The notes below the pieces were generated by a model. That model saw only the letters and a list, made by a program, of their open reading frames with translations, was not told where the DNA came from and ran no database searches. A DNA stretch of 6,003 nt from the NCBI GenBank assembly GCA_945906715.1, contig CAMDRK010000168.1:1-6003 (forward strand), given 5' to 3'. The stretch comes from Nitrospira lenta. GTDB lineage: Bacteria; Nitrospirota; Nitrospiria; Nitrospirales; Nitrospiraceae. The translations under genes and the position numbers were made by a program. Positions 1 to 5,085 of the stretch are shown in pieces (the first letter of the stretch is position 1; each line of letters starts with the position of its first letter).

Positions 1-302
1 GCGATGCCCACGGCCAATCGCAGGGGCTTCCCACTGCCACGCCCCTTCACCGTATTCATCAGGTCCTGTCCCAGCGAGAAGATGTCTTCCGCATAGTCGA
101 ACACGACGCGGCCCATCTCCGTCAACACCAGATGCCTGCCTGCACGCAGAAACAGTTTTTCACCCAGCGTGTCTTCCAGCACCCGAAGCTGCGCGCTGAT
201 GGTCGGCTGAGAGAGGCGCAACGCCTCACCGGCCTTGGCCACGGTTCCGTGTTTGGCGACCGACCAGAAATACAAGAGGTGGTGATAGTTCAACCAGTCC
301 AT
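1..302 (-). CDS. NhaR-like LysR-family transcriptional regulator (N-terminal part, runs off the left edge)
   Basis: About 100 residues are visible, starting MDWLNYHHLLYFWSVAKHGT. This is a LysR-type DNA-binding domain: the helix-turn-helix spans about residues 18-45 (TVAKAGEALRLSQPTISAQL), followed by VLEDTLGEKLF and the wing R53-AGRHLVLTEMG. The opening N-Y-H-H-L-x-Y-F-W pattern and the LMNTVKGR segment after the linker helix resemble E. coli NhaR, the activator of the Na+/H+ antiporter gene nhaA, more than a generic LysR protein. LysR proteins are cytoplasmic tetrameric DNA-binding activators, and their C-terminal co-inducer domain is missing here only because the window ends. The start is the first ATG of the domain; no good Shine-Dalgarno precedes it. 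It diverges from the exported-protein gene at 424. The family call is firm, but whether it responds to sodium is inference because no antiporter gene is visible. Confidence 0.9.
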   Translation of the reverse strand, partial: MDWLNYHHLLYFWSVAKHGTVAKAGEALRLSQPTISAQLRVLEDTLGEKLFLRAGRHLVLTEMGRVVFDYAEDIFSLGQDLMNTVKGRGSGKPLRLAVGI

Positions 303-309
303 GGCGCGG

Positions 310-315
310 AGTATA
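310..315 (-). promoter_or_regulatory. Possible -10 element of the NhaR-like gene
   Basis: On the minus strand this reads TATACT, five of six matches to the sigma-70 -10 consensus. It ends only eight bases before the ATG at 302, so transcription would begin at or next to the start codon and give a leaderless or nearly leaderless mRNA. No acceptable -35 hexamer lies 16-18 bases upstream, as is common for activator-dependent promoters. The call rests on one hexamer and is weak. Confidence 0.25.
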
Positions 316-423
316 CATCGAAATATCCTCTGGTACCCGCGCAGTTTATCTATTTTTCAATACACCGATTCGTTGTTATCGTGACCCCAAGAGAGAATCC
401 AGAACCGAAATGGAGGTGCCATC

Positions 424-780
424 ATGGTCACGAGACAGATACTGAGGGGAATATCGGTGCCGGTGCTCGGTGTTGTCCTCTTCGCTACGCCCGTGTGGGC
501 CGATGTGGATTCTCGATCTGGCGTTCCGCCTATCCAGAGCCACCAACCCGTGACGTTGCATGAAGACCAACGCCATGGAGCGCAATCGACGCCCACGTTT
601 CGTGGTGACCTGTCGGCGAACTCACTCAAGGCAGGAGATCTCAATTTGAAGAACCTCGGAAAGGGAATGGATAGTTCAGCCACGATCGCCAATCCCTACT
701 CATCGTTCAATAGCATCAGGCCGGAGGAGTTCCAAGAGCATGGCGCAAGAGGCAGCGGTATTCCGCTTTGGCGCTGGTAA
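424..780 (+). CDS. Small predicted exported protein of unknown function
   Basis: This 118-residue protein has a clear Sec-type signal peptide: basic start MVTRQILRG, hydrophobic core at about residues 9-22 (GISVPVLGVVLFAT), and a likely signal peptidase I site after V-W-A at residue 26. The mature part of about 92 residues is polar and rich in Ser, Gly, Asn and His, with no cysteine, so it is probably periplasmic and soluble. It has a short repeated flavour around LKAGDLNLKNLGKG (residues 68-81) and ends in an aromatic, basic tail, IPLWRW. GGAGGT at 411-416 sits seven bases before the ATG and supports this start. I do not recognise the family. Its neighbours are a divergent LysR gene and a small winged-helix protein, and neither reveals its role. 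Confidence 0.75.
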   Translation: MVTRQILRGISVPVLGVVLFATPVWADVDSRSGVPPIQSHQPVTLHEDQRHGAQSTPTFRGDLSANSLKAGDLNLKNLGKGMDSSATIANPYSSFNSIRPEEFQEHGARGSGIPLWRW

Positions 781-861
781 CGGCGGCTGTCGAGAGATGT
801 GCCGGGGTGTCAGGTTGTCAACGCCATGAGGTTCATCTTATGACCGGAAAGGAGCATCACC

Positions 862-1101
862 ATGGGAGATGTGGCTCGACAGAGTGACCTCACTCATAGA
901 ATACTCGGAATGCTTGCCGATCAGCCAGGTCTTCTGCTGGACCAGCTTTTGGATCATTGCCCGGATGCCACGTGGAATCAAGTCTTCGCTGTGGTGGATC
1001 GTTTAAGTCGCGGCGGAGAAATTCGCTTGACGGCCAAAGGCATGGGCAGGTACCACGTGGATCTTCACGCTGCTCAGCACCGGCCGGAAATTTATAAATA
1101 G
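862..1101 (+). CDS. Small winged-helix-like protein, possible DNA-binding regulator
   Basis: This 79-residue protein has almost exactly the size of a bare winged-helix domain. Residues 10-20 (LTHRILGMLAD) look like helix 1 and LLLDQLLDHCP (25-35) like helix 2. TWNQVFAVVDRLSRGGEI (37-54) looks like a recognition helix ending in the usual R-L-x-x-x-G-E-I turn, and the wing strands are RLTAKGMGRYHV (55-66). A short basic tail follows. The pattern resembles the small MarR/DprA-C-type wHTH folds, and nothing is left over for a ligand domain. AAGGAG at 848-853 lies eight bases upstream of the ATG and fixes the start. The 81-base gap from the exported-protein gene allows co-transcription. DNA binding is inferred from the fold pattern, and its target is unknown. 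Confidence 0.75.
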   Translation: MGDVARQSDLTHRILGMLADQPGLLLDQLLDHCPDATWNQVFAVVDRLSRGGEIRLTAKGMGRYHVDLHAAQHRPEIYK

Positions 1102-1118
1102 CCGGGGTCAGTCCGGCT
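1100..1118 (+). terminator. Possible terminator hairpin after the winged-helix gene
   Basis: AGCCGG (1100-1105) and CCGGCT (1113-1118) form a perfect 6-bp GC-rich stem with a 7-base loop, and the stem starts inside the TAG stop codon. The bases that follow (CATTCAGTTCAT) are not a real U-tract, so it is a weak intrinsic terminator at best and may instead protect the mRNA 3' end. Confidence 0.4.
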
Positions 1119-1377
1119 CATTCAGTTCATCGTGTGCCGCCTCTGAAGTCCATCAGCGAAAAGGCTGCTCGGATTGGTGCGTGCGTGCGTCCATGCACGA
1201 ACGTGTGTATTCGCACGAGACCTTTCAAGGGCGGAACTGATGTGTGGCGAGCCCGATGACAGTCTCCCGTCTTTTTCCTTTTAATTCAGCCGCATTAGTG
1301 CACAGAGTCATGGCGCAGGATGCGCGGCTCTCTTCTTGCTAGTTCAGGGACAGGAGGAAGTCGTTGAGCACCAAGCC
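1119..1377. other. Stretch without a recognisable gene
   Basis: I find no convincing coding sequence, tRNA or known RNA here. It holds a short GTGC/GCGT-rich tract at about 1177-1216, with GTGCGTGCGTGCG facing CATGCAC and able to form an imperfect hairpin. There is a small hairpin GCGCA-GGA-TGCGC at 1313-1325. A perfect AGGAGG lies at 1352-1357, six bases before a TTG codon (1364). That TTG opens a 126-codon frame, but the frame runs through the transposase relic in the wrong register and does not look like a protein. The left boundary of the decayed IS element probably lies in this stretch, but I cannot place its terminal repeat. Confidence 0.5.
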
Positions 1378-1650
1378 ACAGACAAACGACAAGCCGATGC
1401 CCTACAGCGACAGATACCACTACTCACGGTCACGACGCTCTACCCGCTGGGCCGATGGATCGAGTTGTTTTTTGAGCGGATCGAGCAGCATCTTCGTATC
1501 AGGGCGTTCCTTGGTACTGCAGGAGTACGCCAAAAAGCATAAGTCTGCATTGCGGTATCCATCTGCGCGCTGGTGGCACAGTGCTAGAAAGTGCCCGGAA
1601 CCCTCCGACAGCCTGTCGGAAATTTTGGAGATATGGGGCCTGGTGGTTTG
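1378..1650 (+). pseudogene. Relic of the C-terminal part of an IS4-type DDE transposase
   Basis: In the frame of position 1336, bases 1426-1539 encode TVTTLYPLGRWIELFFERIE followed by QHLRIRAFLGT. This is recognisably the C-terminal signature of IS4-family (DDE_Tnp_1) transposases, usually like LY..RW.IELFFKWIKQ.LRIK.F.GT. The frame is stopped by TAA at 1540-1542, continues as VCIAVSICALVAQC (matching the usual QIWIAVSVYVLVAI), and stops again at 1585-1587. The family's next block reappears in another frame at about 1604-1648 as SDSLSEILEIWGLVV, implying a frameshift. The glutamate of the YREK motif is kept (E encoded at 1462), but the expected lysine seven residues later is a glutamate. The N-terminal catalytic aspartates are absent. 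It is a dead fragment just upstream of the SulP gene; I did not find its inverted repeats. Confidence 0.65.
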
Positions 1651-1742
1651 TGGGTGGTGCCCTTCAGATCGGCTCCTCCTCCCTGGAATTAGACCGCATG
1701 CCGCCAGATTCAATCATCCAGTTCAAACTTTCGAAGGATGTT

Positions 1743-1746
1743 AGGA
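1743..1746 (+). promoter_or_regulatory. Ribosome-binding site deciding the SulP start
   Basis: AGGA lies eight bases before the ATG at 1755. The same frame stays open upstream to 1581, but those 58 codons overlap the transposase relic and read as low-quality sequence rich in Trp, Cys and Arg with no SulP similarity. The downstream ATG is therefore preferred. A second AAGGA at 1734-1738 is too far away. Confidence 0.6.
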
Positions 1747-1754
1747 CACTACCG

Positions 1755-3128
1755 ATGACAACGTATGAAGCAGAAAGAAATTTATTGTCACGCGCACACG
1801 ACTCCAACGTCACAGAAGACAAGGGGCCTGTAATTACGGGGCCAGTTACCATACCCGGGTCAGCCGCGTTTCAGGCACAATACGCTGGTCGTGATGTCGC
1901 AGCCGGACTGATCGCCGGGGCAATGGCTATTCCATTGACGGTGGGCATCGCTATGATGTCCGATTTTCCCATCAAGGTGGGGTTGGCCACAGTTGCGTTT
2001 GCCTGCTTTATCGGCTGGGTCAATGCCTGGATCAAGCCCGGCAACTATATCGGCTGCCCGGGAATCGCGGCAGGTCTTGCGCCGGTGTTGGCCGTGGGCG
2101 TGGCCAGCTTTGGCATAGAGAATATGGCGTTTGCCGTTTTCCTGACGGCGACCTTTCAAGCCGTCATATGGAAATTCAACTGGCAGAGATATATTTTGAT
2201 TGCCGTGCCAGTGTATCTGGTCGAAGGGCTGTTGGCAGGCGTCGGCTTGAAGATTGCCCTCAAGTTTCTGACGTTCACCTATGAGCTTCCCGCAGGTATG
2301 GTATCCGCCGATACGTTCTGGAACGGCGCGCGCATACAGATGGTGCTGATATCCATGGCTGGCTATGCCGGCTTTGTGTATCTGTATTTAAAATTCAAGA
2401 ATACGCAGCCCGCCATTCCCTATTTCGTGCTGATCACAGTCGGAATCATCCTAGCCCAATTCATGTCTGTGCCCATGTTGTCTATGGAAGACACGGATCT
2501 TAAGCTCTCGTTGCCGTTTCCGCATTTTGATAGTCCGTTAACCGCGGTCTATATGCTTGGATTTGCCGTGATGCTGGCCATGATTGATGTAATCGAACAG
2601 GTGATGAGCAACGCCGCGATTGAAAAAATCGACCCGCTGAAGCGTAAATGTAACAGCAATAACAGTCTGCTTGCCATCTGGATCGCCAACATGGGGGCGA
2701 GCTTCTTCGGTGGCATGACCAATCTGGACGGTCTGGCAAAAAGCACCACCAATAGGCTGGCTGGGGCTCATACCAAGTTTTCCGTTCTGATCATTGGCTG
2801 TATGGTGACCTTCTTTACGTTCAATGTCGAATATCTGGCCTATCTGCCGAAGTTTGCCTTGGCGTCGATCATGATATTCACGGGCTGGAAGATGATTGAG
2901 GGACTCATACATGTGACCCATCACGGTCCCTATGCGATGATCCTGGCTGTTTTATGCGGTGTACTGGTCTTCCAGGTGGGAATTTTCGAGGGCTTGCTGA
3001 TTGCCATGGCCGTGCACGGCGGTGTTCACTACATGATGTATGCCAATCTCGATAAAATGCCTGGAAGGGATATTGTCAAACGGTACATTGATGACCTCAA
3101 GAAGAGCGGCAGTGGCGATATTACCTAA
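1755..3128 (+). CDS. SulP-family inorganic anion transporter lacking a STAS domain
   Basis: This 457-residue inner-membrane protein belongs to the SulP/SLC26 family, which imports anions such as sulfate or bicarbonate by H+ or Na+ symport. After a soluble N-terminus of about 45 residues comes the TM1 motif RDVAAGLIAGAMAIPLTVGI (46-65). The TM3 anion-site region is NYIGCPGIAAGLAPVL (97-112), and YLVEGLLAGVGLKIALK (154-170) follows. The cytoplasmic signature EQVMSNAAIEKIDPLKRK (281-298) is next, then TM9 and the TM10 region GLAKSTTNRLAGAHTKFS (326-343). The rest is hydrophobic to about residue 430. The protein ends with a 27-residue charged tail, where typical SulP proteins carry a STAS domain of about 100 residues. 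The pattern resembles the STAS-less bacterial branch often annotated near carbonic anhydrases. The substrate cannot be read from sequence. It is followed by a Usp gene and is more AT-rich than the tsaC-type gene. Confidence 0.93.
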   Translation: MTTYEAERNLLSRAHDSNVTEDKGPVITGPVTIPGSAAFQAQYAGRDVAAGLIAGAMAIPLTVGIAMMSDFPIKVGLATVAFACFIGWVNAWIKPGNYIGCPGIAAGLAPVLAVGVASFGIENMAFAVFLTATFQAVIWKFNWQRYILIAVPVYLVEGLLAGVGLKIALKFLTFTYELPAGMVSADTFWNGARIQMVLISMAGYAGFVYLYLKFKNTQPAIPYFVLITVGIILAQFMSVPMLSMEDTDLKLSLPFPHFDSPLTAVYMLGFAVMLAMIDVIEQVMSNAAIEKIDPLKRKCNSNNSLLAIWIANMGASFFGGMTNLDGLAKSTTNRLAGAHTKFSVLIIGCMVTFFTFNVEYLAYLPKFALASIMIFTGWKMIEGLIHVTHHGPYAMILAVLCGVLVFQVGIFEGLLIAMAVHGGVHYMMYANLDKMPGRDIVKRYIDDLKKSGSGDIT

Positions 3129-3155
3129 CCAACCTGGCTCATACTGATCAAGCGG

Positions 3156-3193
3156 CCTGTCATTGAGGACAGGGGGATAGAGTTTCCTGTCCT
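3156..3193 (+). promoter_or_regulatory. Mutually exclusive hairpins in the SulP-Usp gap
   Basis: GACAGG at 3168-3173 can pair with CCTGTC at 3156-3161 (6 bp, 6-base loop). The slightly longer AGGACAGG at 3166-3173 can instead pair with CCTGTCCT at 3186-3193 (8 bp, extendable inward by G-U pairs). Both stems need the same central strand, so only one can form at a time. Neither is followed by a U-tract. Likely roles would be an mRNA stability or processing element, or an attenuator between the transporter and Usp cistrons. The pairing is seen directly; the function is inference. Confidence 0.45.
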
Positions 3194-3230
3194 TCACGAC
3201 CAAATCCCAGGTTCAAGAGGGAGCACCATT

Positions 3231-3641
3231 ATGTTCATGAAAGTTATGGTGGCGATCGACGGGAGCGAGACTTCTCTGGAAGCATTAAAGGAAGCGAAGA
3301 ACATTGCCGCTTCCTATCATGCCACCCTACGCATCGTCTACGCCGTTGGGAATTCAGATGACGCCGATCAACAGGCCGGCCTCAAGCTGTTGGAGCATGC
3401 CAAGTCTGCTGTCGGTGATGGGCTGGAAGTAGAAACCCGTTTACTGCAAGCTGAAGCCGAATATGGCCTTCTTAATGGTGTTACAGAAGCCATTACCAGT
3501 GCTGCCAAAGAATGGGGTGCCGGCCTGCTGGTGGTGGGAACAGCGAATCGCCGCGGGTTAGAACGCCTGGTTATCGGCTCAGTAGCCGAACAGTTGGTAG
3601 CCAAAGTGGACGCATCCATCCTCTTGGTTCGTCCACGGTAA
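3231..3641 (+). CDS. Universal stress protein, single UspA domain
   Basis: This 136-residue cytoplasmic protein has the usual length of a single UspA domain. It begins with KVMVAIDGSE (4-13), the first strand with the Asp that contacts nucleotide. LRIVYAV (33-39) is strand 2, and GAGLLVVGTANRRG (96-109) leads into the ATP-binding loop ending IGSVAEQLV (115-123). The last strand is ASILLVRPR (128-136). The canonical loop is G-2x-G-9x-G-(S/T). Here G103 and G116-S117 are kept, but the middle glycine is N106, so nucleotide binding could be altered. AGAGGGAG at 3216-3223 lies seven bases before the ATG; an in-frame ATG at 3237 is a less well spaced alternative. Its place 102 bases after the SulP gene on the same strand suggests co-transcription and a regulatory or stress role linked to the transporter. 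No obvious terminator follows. Confidence 0.93.
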   Translation: MFMKVMVAIDGSETSLEALKEAKNIAASYHATLRIVYAVGNSDDADQQAGLKLLEHAKSAVGDGLEVETRLLQAEAEYGLLNGVTEAITSAAKEWGAGLLVVGTANRRGLERLVIGSVAEQLVAKVDASILLVRPR

Positions 3642-3753
3642 ACCGTCGATCGTCTGGACTGACTCGGCTGCAGGTGTAAAAAAATGAAACCAGATTCTGT
3701 TTCTCTTCCCGATGGCTGGTTGACGTCGGTTGGTTTGTTTAAGGATGCAGCCC

Positions 3754-4053
3754 GTGAGTGAACGACAGCCCAAATCTTTGTCAGAGCCGTTCCGATCGTT
3801 GGCCAACGTGCAGGCCCTGTTGGATAGCCGGATTAACTATGAGGCCGACCGGCAGGTTCCGGCTTGAACGGATCTTCACGCTCAACCGGATCGTGCGTTC
3901 CGCACGATCCATGTGACGGGGACCAAGGGCAAAGGCAGTGTGAGCCGGATGCTGGCTGTACACCTGCGCGTGACCGGCGTGCGTCTCCCGCTGGCGCCAT
4001 GTCATGTGGCCGAGCCGGATCTTGCTAACATGGTTGCTGGTGGGCAGGAGTGA
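3754..4053 (+). pseudogene. folC: Broken folC fragment (folylpolyglutamate/dihydrofolate synthase, N-terminal part)
   Basis: The frame starts at GTG 3754, eight bases after AAGGA at 3741-3745 (an in-frame ATG at 3745 has no RBS). It reads LANVQALLDSRINYE, the usual FolC N-terminal pattern, and is cut by TGA at 3865-3867. In the same frame it resumes as FRTIHVTGTKGKGSVSRMLA, whose HVxGTKGKGS is the FolC ATP-binding P-loop. It fades after HLRVTGVRL and ends at TGA 4051-4053. Intact FolC is about 420-440 residues and adds glutamate to folates; here only about 100 codons remain. The distance from INYE to the P-loop (about 21 codons) is also shorter than usual, implying a deletion. The last ~20 codons match nothing I know. 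It ends three bases before the next ATG, whose RBS lies inside it. Since folC is normally essential, an intact copy should exist elsewhere. Confidence 0.75.
3888..3910 (+). repeat. Perfect 10-bp inverted repeat inside the folC relic
   Basis: GGATCGTGCG (3888-3897) and CGCACGATCC (3901-3910) pair perfectly around a 3-base TTC loop. No U-run follows, so it is not a standard terminator. It sits just before the P-loop codons of the dead folC fragment. Confidence 0.6.
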
Positions 4054-4056
4054 TCG

Positions 4057-5085
4057 ATGAGACAGACGCAGGTGTTGCCCGCTTCAGATCCCAAATCCAT
4101 CCGGCTCGCGGCGGAGATCATCCGCGGCGGCGGGCTCGTCGCCTTCCCGACCGAAACGGTATATGGGCTGGGCGCGAACGCGCTGAATCCCGATGCAGTG
4201 GCACGCATCTTCGAGGTCAAACAGCGCCCGTCCTTTGATCCCCTCATCGTGCATATTGCGACGCGTGCATCCCTTGATCTCCTGGTCCAGGCGATCAGCC
4301 TCGGCGATCACCGGTTGATGGATGCGTTTTGGCCCGGTCCTTTGACAGTAGTGCTGCCGAAGCGAGAGAGCGTTCCCGATATCGTGACGGCAGGGCTTTC
4401 TACTGTCGCCATCAGGATGCCGGCTCATCCGGTGGCGCAAGCGCTGATTCGAGAAGCAGGTGTCCCAATCGCCGCACCAAGCGCCAATCCGTTCGGCTAT
4501 GTGAGTCCGACCTGCGCACAACATGTATTTGACGGGCTGGGTGATCGCGTGGACTTGATTCTTGACGGAGGCCCGTGCCCGATTGGCGTGGAATCCACCA
4601 TCGTGTCGATGATCGGGACATGGCCCGAAGTGCTGCGTCCTGGCAGCGTCACGCTCGCAGAGATCCGGGAAGTCATTGGTCCGGCTGTACGAGCTGCTGC
4701 CAGCCAAACTGTGATCGCGCCAGGCCAACTCCCTCGTCATTATGCGACCAGGACACCGGTGACCATCTTAGCTGCTCAAGGGGCGAGACCAGCTGTTCAA
4801 GGACAGGAGCGCGCGGGCTTACTGGCCATGTCAGCCCTGAGCCACATTGACGACAGATTCTGTGCGGTAGAGGTGCTCTCATCGTCCGGGGATTTGCGTG
4901 AGGCTGCACGGAATCTGTTTGCGGCACTTCGGCGGCTGGACGCGCTGGGCCTCAATCGCCTATACGCCGAGCCCTGCGACGAACAGGGCCTAGGTCTGGC
5001 GATCATGGACCGGCTCCGTCGCTGTGCGTCGCCCAACCAACTCAAGGTCTCGGAGCCATCACTTCATGGAAACGGTTCTCGCTGA
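4057..5085 (+). CDS. tsaC: L-threonylcarbamoyladenylate synthase, Sua5 type
   Basis: This 342-residue cytoplasmic enzyme makes threonylcarbamoyl-AMP from threonine, bicarbonate and ATP, the first step of t6A37 modification of tRNAs reading ANN codons. The TsaC/YrdC domain covers about residues 12-205. It has PTETVYGLGANA (31-42), the K-x-R pair K55/R57 in EVKQRPSFDPLI, WPGPLTVVLP (92-101), STVAIRMPAHP (115-125), the S-x-N motif S142/N144 in APSANPFG, and GVESTIV (177-183). Residues 222-231 (PGQLPRHYAT) are the linker motif typical of Sua5. It is followed by the smaller Sua5 domain, ending EQGLGLAIMDRLRR (309-322). At 342 residues it is the long Sua5 form, not the ~190-residue E. coli TsaC form. 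AGGAG at 4046-4050, six bases from the ATG, fixes the start and lies in the folC relic. The last 15 residues are unconserved. Confidence 0.95.
   Translation: MRQTQVLPASDPKSIRLAAEIIRGGGLVAFPTETVYGLGANALNPDAVARIFEVKQRPSFDPLIVHIATRASLDLLVQAISLGDHRLMDAFWPGPLTVVLPKRESVPDIVTAGLSTVAIRMPAHPVAQALIREAGVPIAAPSANPFGYVSPTCAQHVFDGLGDRVDLILDGGPCPIGVESTIVSMIGTWPEVLRPGSVTLAEIREVIGPAVRAAASQTVIAPGQLPRHYATRTPVTILAAQGARPAVQGQERAGLLAMSALSHIDDRFCAVEVLSSSGDLREAARNLFAALRRLDALGLNRLYAEPCDEQGLGLAIMDRLRRCASPNQLKVSEPSLHGNGSR

Noticed and set aside
132..563. 143-codon plus-strand ORF
   Set aside because: It lies antisense to the LysR domain and then out of frame with the signal-peptide gene, and shows no coherent protein features.
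815..844. TTGTCA-18-TATGAC as a promoter for the winged-helix gene
   Set aside because: Transcription would start on or next to the Shine-Dalgarno at 848-853, leaving no usable leader, and the -10 matches only four of six positions.
1177..1216. GTGCGTGCGTGC tract as a CRISPR-like or tandem repeat array
   Set aside because: Only about three 4-base units are present, with no spacer structure.
1364..1744. 126-codon plus-strand ORF with a perfect AGGAGG six bases before a TTG start
   Set aside because: Most of it runs out of register over the transposase relic and its composition (Ser, Arg and Trp rich) is not protein-like; only residues ~80-95 match a family, as part of the relic.
1581..1754. 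58-codon N-terminal extension of the SulP frame
   Set aside because: It overlaps the transposase relic, has no SulP similarity, and a better start with AGGA spacing exists at 1755.
3865..3867. In-frame TGA in the folC fragment as a recoded (selenocysteine) codon
   Set aside because: FolC is not a selenoprotein family, and the protein also lacks more than 300 C-terminal codons, so decay explains it better.
4084..4740. 218-codon reverse-strand ORF
   Set aside because: It is the antisense shadow of the GC-rich tsaC gene, rich in His, Arg and Cys with no motif.
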